From Aliamphritea ceti (lineage in GTDB: Bacteria; Pseudomonadota; Gammaproteobacteria; Pseudomonadales; Balneatricaceae), in NCBI RefSeq assembly GCF_024347215.1, contig NZ_AP025282.1, positions 3,782,001 through 3,846,000 on the forward strand: a stretch of DNA of 64,000 nucleotides. The letters run 5' to 3'. Under the pieces are notes generated by a model. It made no database searches and was not told the DNA's origin. It worked only from the letters and a program-made list of their open reading frames with translations. The first letter of the stretch is position 1. The number at the start of each line of letters is the position of its first letter. Made by a program: the position numbers and the translations under genes. Of the stretch, positions 52,222 to 62,483 are shown one piece after another.

Positions 52222-53100
52222 TTAATCGATATTTCGCCGTGTTAAGGCCATCTCAACAAACTCTCTTATGCCCTGTTGCTGACTGCGGGTTTTCAGCCAG
52301 ACAACATGCTCTGTTACATCCATATCGGTACCTTCAACCGGCACCAGTGCATAGAGGTGATCAGGCCGGATGTCATCACTGAGAGCAAAGCCTACACCCA
52401 ATCCCTGAACAACAGCATTACTGACATGCTCCGACGTACTCATCATCATTTCAAAGCGCGGATTCAGCTCAGCACTGCTAAAAACAGCCTTCACATACTC
52501 CTGTGTAAACGAGTTATTTTTATAGGCAATTAATGGATCCTCTATCAGATCATGTGCGGTCACTGATTCAGCACAGGCATGACGATGGTCCTTAGGCAAA
52601 ATAGCCGTCAATCCATGACAATGGAACGCCAGCCGCGAAAGCCCGGATGGCGGATTCGGCATAGGAAATAAACCAATATCAGCTTCCCGCTCCATAATCA
52701 TCTGCCGGCATTCATGGGTTGTCCCGGCAATCACCTGAACCAGAGCCTTGGGATACTGCTTTTTGAACGCAGCCATTAACGGCATAAAAATCAATGGTGA
52801 GGCAGTAGCAACTTTAAGACGAAAGTTTTCACTGCGTACTTCCGGTTCGAGCAATGATGCAACCGCCAGATCCAGATCCAGATACTGACAACTGAGCTGA
52901 TGCAACTGTTTACCCAGGCTTGTTGGCCGCACCTCTTTGCTAAAACGTTCTAATAACGGGAATTCACAGCGGGACTCCAGTTTGCGGATCTGTGCCGTCA
53001 CTGCCGGCTGGCTCACGCCAAGCAGTTTTGCTGCCTGGGTAAAACTGCCCGCCCGTACTACCGCATTGAATGTGCGGATTTCATTCAGCGTAATATCCAT
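52222..53100 (-). CDS. LysR-family regulator of the ABC/phosphohydrolase locus
   Basis: 292 residues. The N-terminal helix-turn-helix (FNAVVRAGSFTQAAKLLGVSQ PAVTAQIRKLE) and the effector domain (LKVATASPLIFMPLMAAF, ADIGLFPMPNPP) are clear. It lies 57 bp after the fused ATPase on the same strand, the last gene of the cluster, and probably regulates it. Confidence 0.88.
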   Translation of the reverse strand: MDITLNEIRTFNAVVRAGSFTQAAKLLGVSQPAVTAQIRKLESRCEFPLLERFSKEVRPTSLGKQLHQLSCQYLDLDLAVASLLEPEVRSENFRLKVATASPLIFMPLMAAFKKQYPKALVQVIAGTTHECRQMIMEREADIGLFPMPNPPSGLSRLAFHCHGLTAILPKDHRHACAESVTAHDLIEDPLIAYKNNSFTQEYVKAVFSSAELNPRFEMMMSTSEHVSNAVVQGLGVGFALSDDIRPDHLYALVPVEGTDMDVTEHVVWLKTRSQQQGIREFVEMALTRRNID

Positions 53101-53157
53101 CAGAATCCCACCAGCATTGCTATAACTAAGGCCGTAGCCGTATACACACAGTCATAA

Positions 53158-54894
53158 TCAGATAACTGCAACATCAGCACTCTGCTCCGTTGTTTTGACT
53201 ATCGGTGCTCTGGCCATCAGTTCTTCAGAGGCATCAACTACAGCATTCCGGGGTTCCAACAATGGAATTGAAGCGATCAGTTGCTGGGTATATGCCTGCT
53301 GAGGATTAAGGAAAATATCCCGCACACTGCCCTGCTCGACCATATCCCCATGCTTCATCACACACACCCAGTCACACAGGTTGGCAATGACGCTCAGATC
53401 GTGGGAAATAAACAGTATCGTCAGCCCTAACTCTTCGCGTAACTCTTTCAGTAAAGCCAGAATTTCCGCCTGAATAGACACGTCCAGAGCTGCGACCGAT
53501 TCATCGGCAACAATGAACTTAGGCTTACATACCAGCGCCCGGGCAATACTGATCCGCTGCCGCTGGCCACCGGAAAAAGCATGGGGAAAACGGCGTAAAT
53601 GGCTAACATCAATATGACAACGCCTGGCGATTTCAATCACCTTTTTATCAGTTTCTTCGCGGTTCTTGGTCAGCTTCATTGCTTCCAGCGGCTCGGCAAT
53701 AATATCCCGCACTGTCATCCGCGGATTAAGTGAGCTGTAAGGGTCCTGAAATACCAGCTGAGCTGTTCTGGCAAGATCTTTACGTTTCAGCCTTTTACCT
53801 ATACCAAATTCAACCGGGCGCTTTTTACGGTTGTACTTCACGGTACCGCTGCTAATGGGAGCAGCACCAAGTAATGCTTTGCCAAGCGACGTTTTACCGG
53901 AACCACTTTCACCGACTAAGCCAATGATCTGGCCTTTCGGTAAATCCAACGAGATGTTTTTAACAGCAGTAAAGCTTTCCTGTTTGCGCGCAGCACTGGC
54001 CAGTTGGTAAGTAACTGAAAGATTCTCTATCGACACCAGCGACTTAGGTGTTTTTGCCGGCGGTTCCGGTAAATCATCCAAATGCGGCAAGGCATCCAGC
54101 AAACGCTGGGTATACTCATGTTCCGGCGCAAACAGCACCCGCTCTGCCGTGCCGGCCTCAACTATTTCACCTTTTTTCATGACCGTCACCCGGTCAGCAA
54201 TCTTAGAGATAACCCCAAGATCATGGGTGATAAACAGCATGCCCATGCCATACTGCTCACGCAGCTCCAGCATCAGTTCCAGCACTTGGGCCTGTATGGT
54301 CACATCCAGCGCCGTCGTTGGCTCATCGGCAATCAGCAGCTTCGGCTTGGTAGATAATGCCATGGCGATCATTGCCCGCTGCCGCATACCGCCAGACAGC
54401 TCAAACACGTACTGATCAAAACGTTTTTCCGGCTCTAAAATGCCCACCCGATCAAACAACTCAATACCAGCTTTACGGGCTTCTTCACGGGTGATGCCTA
54501 AATGTATCTGCATGGTCTGAATAATCTGATCGCTGATCCGAATAGCTGGCGCAAAGCTGGCCATAGGTTCCTGAAAGATCATCGAAACAGCATCGCCACG
54601 TACCAGACGCATATCTTTACCGCGCAACTTCAGTACATTTATATCTTGTTGCTGATGGTGCAGATGGATTGAACTGTTTGGCTGGATAATCGCATTACCC
54701 GGGCTCAGACGCATGATGGTTTTCGCAGTGACTGATTTACCTGAACCGCTCTCGCCTACCAAGCCCATAACTTCGCCAGGCTTAATATCCAGACTGACAT
54801 TATTAACCGCCCTTACCAGCCCTTCGTCAGTATTAAAATCGATACTTAAGTCACGAATTTCCAGCAAGTTACCTGCTTTTTTATGCATGCTCAT
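53158..54894 (-). CDS. Fused two-domain ABC importer ATPase (peptide/opine type)
   Basis: 578 residues from the ATG at 54894. Two complete ATPase domains are fused, equivalent to DppD plus DppF. NBD1 has GLVGESGSGKSVTAKT, LSGGMRQRAM and LLIADEPTTALDV. NBD2 has GLVGESGSGKTSLGKA, FSGGQRQRISIARAL and FIVADESVAALDV, where the Walker B proline is replaced by serine (ADES). It powers the adjacent permeases. The start is 1 bp after the upstream permease stop. Confidence 0.92.
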   Translation of the reverse strand: MSMHKKAGNLLEIRDLSIDFNTDEGLVRAVNNVSLDIKPGEVMGLVGESGSGKSVTAKTIMRLSPGNAIIQPNSSIHLHHQQQDINVLKLRGKDMRLVRGDAVSMIFQEPMASFAPAIRISDQIIQTMQIHLGITREEARKAGIELFDRVGILEPEKRFDQYVFELSGGMRQRAMIAMALSTKPKLLIADEPTTALDVTIQAQVLELMLELREQYGMGMLFITHDLGVISKIADRVTVMKKGEIVEAGTAERVLFAPEHEYTQRLLDALPHLDDLPEPPAKTPKSLVSIENLSVTYQLASAARKQESFTAVKNISLDLPKGQIIGLVGESGSGKTSLGKALLGAAPISSGTVKYNRKKRPVEFGIGKRLKRKDLARTAQLVFQDPYSSLNPRMTVRDIIAEPLEAMKLTKNREETDKKVIEIARRCHIDVSHLRRFPHAFSGGQRQRISIARALVCKPKFIVADESVAALDVSIQAEILALLKELREELGLTILFISHDLSVIANLCDWVCVMKHGDMVEQGSVRDIFLNPQQAYTQQLIASIPLLEPRNAVVDASEELMARAPIVKTTEQSADVAVI

Positions 54895-54895
54895 A

Positions 54896-56143
54896 TTACT
54901 TCTTCTCCGCATAAGGGTCCGCGGCATCACGCAGAGCATCACCGACAAAAACAAAGGCCATAATCAGGAATACAAACACAACAACCGGAAAGAACTGCCA
55001 GATCATATTCTGCTGAATATCCGGATCCTGAGCCTTTTGCAGCAACACCCCAAGACTGTTAACCGGCTCAGTCAAACCCAGCCCCAAAAAGCTCAGGCTG
55101 GTTTCTGCCAAAATCACGTAGGGAAAGTTAATCAGCGTATCGACAATAATGTAGCTACCGAAGCTCGGCACCAGATGCCGCCAGATAATCCGCCAGGTAC
55201 TTGAGCCGCAAAGCTGGGCCGCAAGTACGTAGTCCTGATTCCGCTCCGTCAGAATATGGGTACGTAGGCGCCGACCGAGCGTTGCGAAATCCAGCATCCC
55301 AATGACCACAGCAATAGCAAAATACCGCTGCACAGATGTCAGATCGAGCTGCGCTAACGCAACGGCACAAGCCAGATAAATAGGAATCGGCGGAATCACC
55401 CTTACAGCTTCCGTGATACTCATCATCACGGTATCGACTTTGCCGCCGAAATAGCCACTGACACCGCCCACCAAAAGTGATGTAAACAACTTCACCACCA
55501 ACGCCACTATCGCAATACTGATGGTTATCCACACGGCGTGCAAAGTCCGGCTAAACACGTCTTTTCCGTCTTCATCGGTGCCCATCAGATGAATCTGGCC
55601 GTTTTCAACGCCAAATAAGTGCAGGTCCCAGCGAATATCCAAGTCCATTCCAGCCATACTTAAATCAATCAGGCTGTATTCCCAACCCTTAACAAAGAAC
55701 TGCAAATAACGACGCTTGTCTTCATCCACCAGAAACTTGTTCTGGCTGGATGAACTCAGTGCGCCGCTGGATGTAAGTGCATCCAGGGCATCCAGCCCAC
55801 CACCGGCTAAAGCCTTAAGGTCAATCTTGGCTTTCTCTTTCTGATAGGTATACGTGAAAGGCCGTAACGAAAAACCATTCTGATCCCAGAAATACACTAT
55901 CTGCGGTGCACCGCGACGGTAATCTTTATCGGCACCGGATATGGTCGGATCAACCGGAGAAAAGAAACCGGCAAAAAAGCCCATAAACACCAGCGAGCCG
56001 AGAATCCACGCGGCAACTACGCCGGTGGTTTTACGCTTAAAGCGGGCCTTTATCAGAGCCATTTGCCCTGCGGTGTAATACGCGTCGTCTGCGACTGCTT
56101 CTTTCTTACGCCCAAAGCGGGCTAAAACACTTCCGATCGCCAT
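54896..56143 (-). CDS. ABC importer permease (YejE/DppC type)
   Basis: 415 residues from the ATG at 56143, which follows GGGGAA; a TTG at 56149 lies inside the previous gene. A first membrane segment is followed by a large extracytoplasmic insert (about 60-200), as in YejE, then the permease core with the EAA-type loop LAAQLCGSSTWRIIWRHLVPSFG. It partners the YejB-type permease. Confidence 0.9.
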   Translation of the reverse strand: MAIGSVLARFGRKKEAVADDAYYTAGQMALIKARFKRKTTGVVAAWILGSLVFMGFFAGFFSPVDPTISGADKDYRRGAPQIVYFWDQNGFSLRPFTYTYQKEKAKIDLKALAGGGLDALDALTSSGALSSSSQNKFLVDEDKRRYLQFFVKGWEYSLIDLSMAGMDLDIRWDLHLFGVENGQIHLMGTDEDGKDVFSRTLHAVWITISIAIVALVVKLFTSLLVGGVSGYFGGKVDTVMMSITEAVRVIPPIPIYLACAVALAQLDLTSVQRYFAIAVVIGMLDFATLGRRLRTHILTERNQDYVLAAQLCGSSTWRIIWRHLVPSFGSYIIVDTLINFPYVILAETSLSFLGLGLTEPVNSLGVLLQKAQDPDIQQNMIWQFFPVVVFVFLIMAFVFVGDALRDAADPYAEKK

Positions 56144-56145
56144 AT

Positions 56146-57375
56146 TCAATTCCCCAGCACGCTTTTACGTACCCGCGGATCAATTGCCGCTAATACAATA
56201 TCGGTAATAAAATTCATAGAAATAACCACCAGCGCGACCAGGAATAAAATACCGGCGGCCAGTTCCTGATCATTGGTTTGTGCCAACGCTTCAATCAACA
56301 GCGCTGCAGCATCCGTCAGACCAATCACAACAGCCACAATTGGTAAGTCATTGAAGATTCGCTGGAAGTCAAAACCGACACTGTTAAATAGCGGGCTGAT
56401 AGAATGGCGTACCGGATAACCTGCCCACAGTGCCATACCATCCACACCCCGGGCACGGGCTGCATCTACATAGAGCTTATTAGACTCATCCACCACCAGC
56501 GCCCGGACTGTTTGTAACTGCAACGCTGTTGCAGACCAGCCAATGACAAATATCGGTAGCCAGATATGGCCCAAAAAGTCCTGTAATTTGCCAAACTCAA
56601 AACCGTTATCGCCAAACCAGGGCACACTCTTCCACTCATCAGAAAACAGCCCGGTTGGCGTTGGCTCACCAGCGAACACATACAGCAGAATAATGCTTAG
56701 GGCTAACAGGAAATTCGGCAATGCGAGCCCCAGATAACTGATAATCCGCAACTGCAAATCCAGCAGTTTGTTAAAGCTCAGACCAAGAGTATTTACAAAG
56801 CGTTCAGCTTTAGTGTGCTGAGGATTACGGTCTTTCCAGTCTTTGTTGATGGTAAAAGCAGACAGAATGCCGAATGGCACGGCAATGATGTAGGCAAAAA
56901 TCAGACCGGCCATACAAAACATAAAGCTCAGCCAGAAACGTTCGCCCAGCGCCAAATTAACTGACTGACGCTTGGCACAACTAAAGCCCAGATCCCCTTT
57001 TAAGGTCAGGTCTGTTACCCAGCTAGCCCAACGCACGGCTAACGGCTGGTCTAACCCCATCCGGGCACGTTCCGCCGCAATATCTGCCTGAGTAATTGTT
57101 TCGCCCTGGGTATTCTTATAAGCAATATACTTTTCAGCACAGTCACCCGGCAGCACTTCCATTAAGGTAAATACGATACCGCTGACAATCAGTAAAGTGA
57201 TCAGCGCCAACACATAACGACTGAATACATAATTGAAATACTGGCTGTGCATGCCCCGCCAGTAGAGAAACCCACCAACGCTCAGCAAAATCCACAGTAG
57301 CCAGGTGCTGGCTATAAAATCGGCAATCACAAGCAAATCCTCAAAACCTGTTATCGGTACGTTTTCAGCCACCAC
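56146..57375 (-). CDS. ABC importer permease (YejB/DppB type)
   Basis: 409 residues, longer than DppB because of an N-terminal extra segment (STWLLWILLSVGGFLYWRG). It has the permease core with the EAA-type loop DAARARGVDGMALWAGYPVRHS. Two GTG codons at 57375 and 57372 are candidate starts. It overlaps the next gene by 4 bp or is adjacent to it. It lies downstream of the binding protein, with a hairpin in between. Confidence 0.88.
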   Translation of the reverse strand: MVAENVPITGFEDLLVIADFIASTWLLWILLSVGGFLYWRGMHSQYFNYVFSRYVLALITLLIVSGIVFTLMEVLPGDCAEKYIAYKNTQGETITQADIAAERARMGLDQPLAVRWASWVTDLTLKGDLGFSCAKRQSVNLALGERFWLSFMFCMAGLIFAYIIAVPFGILSAFTINKDWKDRNPQHTKAERFVNTLGLSFNKLLDLQLRIISYLGLALPNFLLALSIILLYVFAGEPTPTGLFSDEWKSVPWFGDNGFEFGKLQDFLGHIWLPIFVIGWSATALQLQTVRALVVDESNKLYVDAARARGVDGMALWAGYPVRHSISPLFNSVGFDFQRIFNDLPIVAVVIGLTDAAALLIEALAQTNDQELAAGILFLVALVVISMNFITDIVLAAIDPRVRKSVLGN

Positions 57376-57429
57376 ACCTGACGAAAAGGCATTGATAGCA
57401 GGTCTTCATACTGTTTTCAGAAAGACACA

Positions 57430-57458
57430 AAAGGAGGGTGGCAATGCCCCCCTCCTTT
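57430..57458 (-). terminator. Attenuator-like hairpin between binding protein and permease genes
   Basis: The minus strand has AAAGGAGGG/CCCTCCTTT with a short T-rich tail. Such hairpins after the binding-protein gene commonly make that gene more abundant than its permeases. Confidence 0.55.
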
Positions 57459-57487
57459 GTAATGCACCTGATCAGGTGCGCGAATAA

Positions 57488-59548
57488 TCAGTTCTGTGCC
57501 ATGCCTTCCGCACCCAGGAACCACTGAGTGGCCAGGTATGGATACATACGGTAGAACTCATAAGAAGAGGTTTTAGGCAGTTCAAAGTTACCCAGTGAGC
57601 GGCTGCGGTATACCGGAGAAACAGCCTTCACCGTGCCTAGAATGTAAAGGTCATCGACAACGCGCTTGGCAATTTCAACACCCAGTTCATTGGATGCTTC
57701 CGTACCTGCCTGCAGGGTTACAAAGCGATCGGTCAACTGCTTCATATCAGCAACAGTTGCCGGTGGCTGAACACCTTCAGCACCCTTAGTATCGCGGTGC
57801 TGTGCCCACAACATACCGGTACGCAGATCAAAGAAGCTGCCGTAAGGTGGTAACAGGGTTTCAGTATTGCTCGCCAGCGTTGCCAGTGGACGGCCCATTA
57901 CCCAGCTCAGCACGCTCAGATCGTTTGCGGTCTGAGAGTTACGGTATTCATCAGAAGTCACTTCTTTGATAGTGGTTTTAACACCCACTTCAGTCCAGTT
58001 ATTCGCGATGATTTCAACCAACTCAGTTGGCGTACCCTGAGTCGCATACTGAATGTTCAGCTCAAACTTTTTACCGGAAGGCAGATCACGCAGACCATCG
58101 TTGTTTTTATCAACTACACCGGCTTTATCCAGCAGTTCAGTTGCCATTTTCTGATCATACTGCGTCCAGCTGGACTTCAGATCTTGAGTGATGAAAGGCG
58201 TAGTATCCGCATCAAAACCTGTGTACTGAGTTGGCTGACCCAGGCCGAAATAAGCAATCTCGTTAATCTGATCACGGTTCATGGCAACCGACATCGCCCG
58301 GCGGAAGTTCACATCATTGAATACAGCGCGCTTCTCCAGATCTTTATCTGTCAGATTAAACGCGATAGTGGTTTGCGCAATGGTCGGACGCAGTGCAAGT
58401 TCGTACTTTCCCTGGTCTTTGTTTTCCAGCAAAACCGGTGCCTGAGGCAGGTTAACTGCCTGAGCTTTATAATCTACTTCACCAGCAATCAGCTTAGCGG
58501 TTTGAATGTCTTCATCACCGATAAATACTTCGCTGATTTCATTGATATACGGCAACTGATTACCGGCAGTATCAACCTGGAAGAAGTAAGGATTGGCTAC
58601 CAGACGACGACCTTCCAGAGACTCTTCTACGACCAGATAAGACTCAAGACTTGGTGCTATAGCAGTCAGGCCAGCTTCAACCAGGCGGTCAGACGCTGCT
58701 TTGTCTTTCAGCAGCGGGGTTGGTACATCTTTCCAGTCAGACTGACCGTAGTAGAAATTGATAACCGCATAACCGTTTTCAAAGCCCAGCGCTTTAGCTT
58801 TCTTGTCGGCATCTTTGTTCAGCTTAGGATGGAACTGCGCTAACAGGTGTTTAGGCTGGAATGGCTGCGCGTAATCCTGTGCAAAGTTATCCAGAAAACC
58901 CGGTGTAGATTCGTTCATCGTGAACTGAACTGTTGTTTCGTCCAGTACTTCAACCATTACCGGCTTGCCCGCAGACAGGAAACGGTCCTTAGGTTTCTCG
59001 ATAACGTTAGTATTCATCAGCAGGTCGTTGTACCAGAAGGCAATATCTTCAGCAGTGAAAGCAGAACCGTCAGACCATTTGTGGCCTTTACGCAGGTTTA
59101 CTTTCAGTACCGTGAAGTCCGCGTTCCATTCCCAGGATTTGGCCACGTTAGGTACAACAGTTGCCAGATCATCGCTGAAACGTACCAGGTTAACGTGACG
59201 CACAGACAACAGATCAGACGTACCTGACTCAGTTGCCTTAGAAATACCATCCAGCACACCGCCATAGATACCAATTTGCTGATATGGCGCGACGACTAAA
59301 GGCTCGGCTGGAATACGCTTAGCCAGAGACATCAGCTCCGGGTTACCCGCGATACGGGCATTGAGCTCTTCAATTGCCGGATTTTCAGCAAAAATCAGTT
59401 TGCAACCCTGCTTTGCTTCATATTCGGCACGTTCAAAAATGTGTGGGTATTTACCACCAGCATCCGGCCCAGTTACAGCCGGGCAGCTTGCCAAAACATT
59501 GCTTGCCATCAGCGCTGTAGCGCCAGCGATTAACAACTTATTCATCAT
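57488..59548 (-). CDS. ABC importer substrate-binding protein (family 5)
   Basis: 686 residues with a signal peptide (NKLLIAGATALMASNVLA followed by SCPAV). Its SBP_bac_5 body (NVAKSWEWNADFTVLKVNLRKG, WSDGSAFTAEDIAFWYNDL, NFRRAMSVAMNRDQI) is of the large peptide/opine-binding type. It is longer than DppA (about 535), like the YejA-related and agrocinopine-binding AccA classes. The substrate is unknown. The neighbouring phosphohydrolases suggest a phosphodiester-containing compound. Confidence 0.9.
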   Translation of the reverse strand: MMNKLLIAGATALMASNVLASCPAVTGPDAGGKYPHIFERAEYEAKQGCKLIFAENPAIEELNARIAGNPELMSLAKRIPAEPLVVAPYQQIGIYGGVLDGISKATESGTSDLLSVRHVNLVRFSDDLATVVPNVAKSWEWNADFTVLKVNLRKGHKWSDGSAFTAEDIAFWYNDLLMNTNVIEKPKDRFLSAGKPVMVEVLDETTVQFTMNESTPGFLDNFAQDYAQPFQPKHLLAQFHPKLNKDADKKAKALGFENGYAVINFYYGQSDWKDVPTPLLKDKAASDRLVEAGLTAIAPSLESYLVVEESLEGRRLVANPYFFQVDTAGNQLPYINEISEVFIGDEDIQTAKLIAGEVDYKAQAVNLPQAPVLLENKDQGKYELALRPTIAQTTIAFNLTDKDLEKRAVFNDVNFRRAMSVAMNRDQINEIAYFGLGQPTQYTGFDADTTPFITQDLKSSWTQYDQKMATELLDKAGVVDKNNDGLRDLPSGKKFELNIQYATQGTPTELVEIIANNWTEVGVKTTIKEVTSDEYRNSQTANDLSVLSWVMGRPLATLASNTETLLPPYGSFFDLRTGMLWAQHRDTKGAEGVQPPATVADMKQLTDRFVTLQAGTEASNELGVEIAKRVVDDLYILGTVKAVSPVYRSRSLGNFELPKTSSYEFYRMYPYLATQWFLGAEGMAQN

Positions 59549-59582
59549 TCAGTTCCTGCTAAAAAATTAGTGTGAATTCAAA

Positions 59583-60275
59583 TCAGACCGACGCTGCAAA
59601 TGCAGGTGCTGGCCAGCGAATCAGTTGCCAGCCACGGGATGTAGCCAGCTCACTGAGTGATTTATCGGGATTAGTCGCAACCGGATGCTCTACCAGCTCT
59701 AATAGCGGCAGATCATTCATTGAGTCGCTGTAGAAATACGCACCATCCATGGACTCTCCCTGCTCTTCCAGCCATGCCTTCAGCCGGATAATTTTGCCTT
59801 CCCTGAAACTGGGTATACCGGCAACTTCACCGCTATAAGTTACTTTCGATGTTTCTGAATCAATGGTCTCTTGCAGCTCAATGGCTAGCACATCCTCAAC
59901 CTCTAATTCCTTTGCAACTGCTCTGACAATAAACGCCGCCGTTGCTGAAATGATCACCAGACGCTTTCCCTGTGCCCGACAGGCACTCAACAATTCACGG
60001 GCATCGGCATACACCCTGGGCGAAAGATATTCATTTACAAATACCGGCATCAGAGCATCAATCTGTTGCTTATCCAGATGCATCAGTGGCTGCAGCTGAA
60101 AGCGAATGTAGTCACACATATCCAGACTGCCGGCGCTGTATTGCTCCGAAAATGCGGCATCACCTGCGAGAAAATCATCACCAGCAAAACCGTGATCGAC
60201 CAGATAACGGCAAAATAACGAAGCACTATCACCCGCGACTAAGGTTTCATCTAAATCAAAAATTGCTAATGCCAT
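59583..60275 (-). CDS. HAD-IB family phosphatase
   Basis: 230 residues. HAD motifs are intact: AIFDLDETLVAG (I), VIISATAAF (II), FREGKIIRLK (III) and YSDSMNDLPLLE (IV). The family dephosphorylates small phosphoesters such as phosphoserine. It lies 2 bp after the phosphodiesterase-type gene and 34 bp before the binding protein, so it should act on the imported substrate. It ends PAPAFAASV. Confidence 0.9.
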   Translation of the reverse strand: MALAIFDLDETLVAGDSASLFCRYLVDHGFAGDDFLAGDAAFSEQYSAGSLDMCDYIRFQLQPLMHLDKQQIDALMPVFVNEYLSPRVYADARELLSACRAQGKRLVIISATAAFIVRAVAKELEVEDVLAIELQETIDSETSKVTYSGEVAGIPSFREGKIIRLKAWLEEQGESMDGAYFYSDSMNDLPLLELVEHPVATNPDKSLSELATSRGWQLIRWPAPAFAASV

Positions 60276-60277
60276 GC

Positions 60278-61108
60278 TTATAAAGCTCCTGAAAAGTCAG
60301 CATGTAAGAAATTATCCGGGTAAGCCTTTGCATGTCCCTGAATCCCAAGAAGCTGGCAAACGGCACCGCACAGTTCCAGCTGCTGCGGCTGTGATTCAGA
60401 GCTGTGAGAAAAACCATTGCCCATCACGTACAAAGGCACCATGCGCTCTTCTGGCAAAATACCGCCATGGCTAAAATCGTTATTCATACCGTGATCAGAG
60501 GTCACCAATACCTGGTAGCCTGCATCCAGCCAGTCTGGTAAATACTCGGACAAAGCCATATCAGCATGGCGGGCAGCGTTACGGTATTTGCTGCTATCCC
60601 AACCGGCTTTATGCCCGGCATCATCGATATTCATTGGATGCACTAACAGAAAATCAGGATCATGCTGACGACGCAGCGCTTCAGCGTCGGCAAACAGATG
60701 ATCATCGGGATAATGATCCTGGTGATAGAAACTGCCGTATTGAATTGCCAACTCAGGATCAGCTGTATGGCGATCTCGTTTGGCGCGATAAGGTGTGCGG
60801 TTGTATAGCTCACTAATCCAGTGATACGCCGCTGCGGCAGTGGTAAGGTCGGCATCACGTGCCAGATTAAACACACTTTGCTGATTGGAAAGACGTGTAA
60901 CAGTGTTATGTACAATGCCACTGTTTGCCGGTGCAACGCCCGTCAGAATCGCTTCATACAGAGGCCGCGACATAGAGGGTAATTCACACTGCAATTTGTA
61001 CAGCGTGGCACGCTGCTGCTCACGCAGCGCCTGCAAAAACCCCATACATTGCTTACCAACCCCGTACTCGAGGCCATCCAGCACGACAAGAATTACTTTT
61101 TGTGACAT
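60278..61108 (-). CDS. Alkaline phosphatase superfamily phosphodiesterase/pyrophosphatase
   Basis: 276 residues from the ATG at 61108. The two-metal site is visible: ILVVLDGLEYG (Asp), the PSMSRPLYEAILTG segment with the probable serine/threonine nucleophile, NIDDAGH, VTSDHGMN and FSHGG. These match the nucleotide pyrophosphatase/phosphodiesterase and phosphonoacetate-hydrolase group. No signal peptide is seen, so it acts after import. It is the first gene of the operon. Confidence 0.85.
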   Translation of the reverse strand: MSQKVILVVLDGLEYGVGKQCMGFLQALREQQRATLYKLQCELPSMSRPLYEAILTGVAPANSGIVHNTVTRLSNQQSVFNLARDADLTTAAAAYHWISELYNRTPYRAKRDRHTADPELAIQYGSFYHQDHYPDDHLFADAEALRRQHDPDFLLVHPMNIDDAGHKAGWDSSKYRNAARHADMALSEYLPDWLDAGYQVLVTSDHGMNNDFSHGGILPEERMVPLYVMGNGFSHSSESQPQQLELCGAVCQLLGIQGHAKAYPDNFLHADFSGAL

Positions 61109-61351
61109 ATACACTTACTCAAAAATCAACCGGATCAAACATGGATACCCGATCAGTAAGCGCTGTAATACAGAACTTAATGAGTATCCGAAGACTGCAT
61201 CTAGGTTAATTTCTGAATGTGTAACTTATACGACAGGAATGGGTATTTTTCGTGACATTTTTATGGCTTATTTTCCTGGCATAATCATTTGCTATAAACA
61301 GTCACAAAAAATCAGTAACTAAAACCTATACCTAAAGACAAAAATCAGACA

Positions 61352-61375
61352 TAAAAAATGCCGCTATAGCGGCAT
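61352..61375 (-). terminator. Terminator after yedI
   Basis: The minus strand has AATGCCGCTATAGCGGCATT followed by TTTTTA, a perfect self-complementary stem, 21 bp beyond the stop of yedI. Confidence 0.85.
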
Positions 61376-61395
61376 TATCAAAACAGAACAAACGA

Positions 61396-62322
61396 TCAGG
61401 TATGTGAACCTGAGCTAAATATTTTCATCACCCCGGCCAGCACAAGGCCTATCAATAAGCCAATCAGACCAGAAGTTACCGATGGTGCAAATAAAGCGAC
61501 ATAAATACTGATATCCGCTCCCAAACGTTGCACATGGTGCACCCACTCAGCTAACAGAGGAATCCCATGTACGATGATGCCACCGCCCACCAGGAACATA
61601 GCAACAGTGCCAACAACGGTCAGAGTACGCATCAGCCTTGGAGCAAATGCCAGCAGGCCCCGGCCAACGCTGCGCTTAACCGCAGCAAATGCCCCGGCGG
61701 TTTTATCTTTCAGCAGATACAGTCCGGCATCATCCAGTTTGACGATAATCGCCACCAGCCCATAAACAAACACAGTAATCAGTACCGCCAATACAGAAAT
61801 AACCAGCGATTGCATGGCAAAGCTGGCGTCCTGAACGGTTCCCAGTGCAATAGCGATGATCTCGGCGGAAAGAATGAAGTCGGTACGTATAGCACCTTTT
61901 ATCTTATCTTTTTCCAGCTGTTCCAGATCCGTATCCTGCTGCGCCAACAAGGCCTCAACCTTTTCATCATCGGTCTGCTTCGACGATTTACTGAACATAT
62001 GCAGCACTTTCTCGGCCCCTTCGAAACACAGAAATGCACCACCCAGCATAAGCAGAGGGGTAATCAGCCAGGGGATAAATGCGCTGATCGCCAGTGCCCC
62101 GGGCACCAGAATCAACTTATTCAGCATCGAGCCTTTCGCGACGGCCAGCACCACAGGAATTTCCCGCTCAGCTTTAACACCCGCCACCTGTTCGGCATTC
62201 ACCGCCAGATCATCGCCTAAAACCCCGGCAGTTTTCTTTGCTGCGACCTTAGTCAGTATTGCCACGTCATCAAGCACTGCGGCGATATCATCAAGAAGTG
62301 TTAATAAACTCCCGGCTGCCAT
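61396..62322 (-). CDS. yedI: DUF808 inner-membrane protein YedI
   Basis: 308 residues from the ATG at 62322 (MAAGSLLTLLDDIAAVLDD), the conserved YedI start. VAAKKTAGVLGDDLAVNAEQV is the family signature, followed by several hydrophobic segments (LILVPGALAISAFIPWLITPLLML, AIIVKLDDAGLYLL, VTSGLIGLLIGLVLAGV). Its function is not established. It is a lone gene with its own terminator. Confidence 0.9.
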   Translation of the reverse strand: MAAGSLLTLLDDIAAVLDDVAILTKVAAKKTAGVLGDDLAVNAEQVAGVKAEREIPVVLAVAKGSMLNKLILVPGALAISAFIPWLITPLLMLGGAFLCFEGAEKVLHMFSKSSKQTDDEKVEALLAQQDTDLEQLEKDKIKGAIRTDFILSAEIIAIALGTVQDASFAMQSLVISVLAVLITVFVYGLVAIIVKLDDAGLYLLKDKTAGAFAAVKRSVGRGLLAFAPRLMRTLTVVGTVAMFLVGGGIIVHGIPLLAEWVHHVQRLGADISIYVALFAPSVTSGLIGLLIGLVLAGVMKIFSSGSHT

Positions 62323-62483
62323 CAATCATCTTCCTTATAAAAAATCCGGACGTTACTCACCCTACACGGACAAATACATGAAATCCATAAATCAGAATAT
62401 GGGATAGCATACCTTCAAAAATGAAATAAGGCTGAATAAACGGGCAACACTAAACCCTTAACTGCTACTGCAAGTAACGTCAC

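Noticed and set aside
58184..59227. Plus-strand open frames of 219 and 126 residues opposite the family-5 binding protein
   Set aside because: Antisense shadows of a gene with a clear signal peptide and family motifs.
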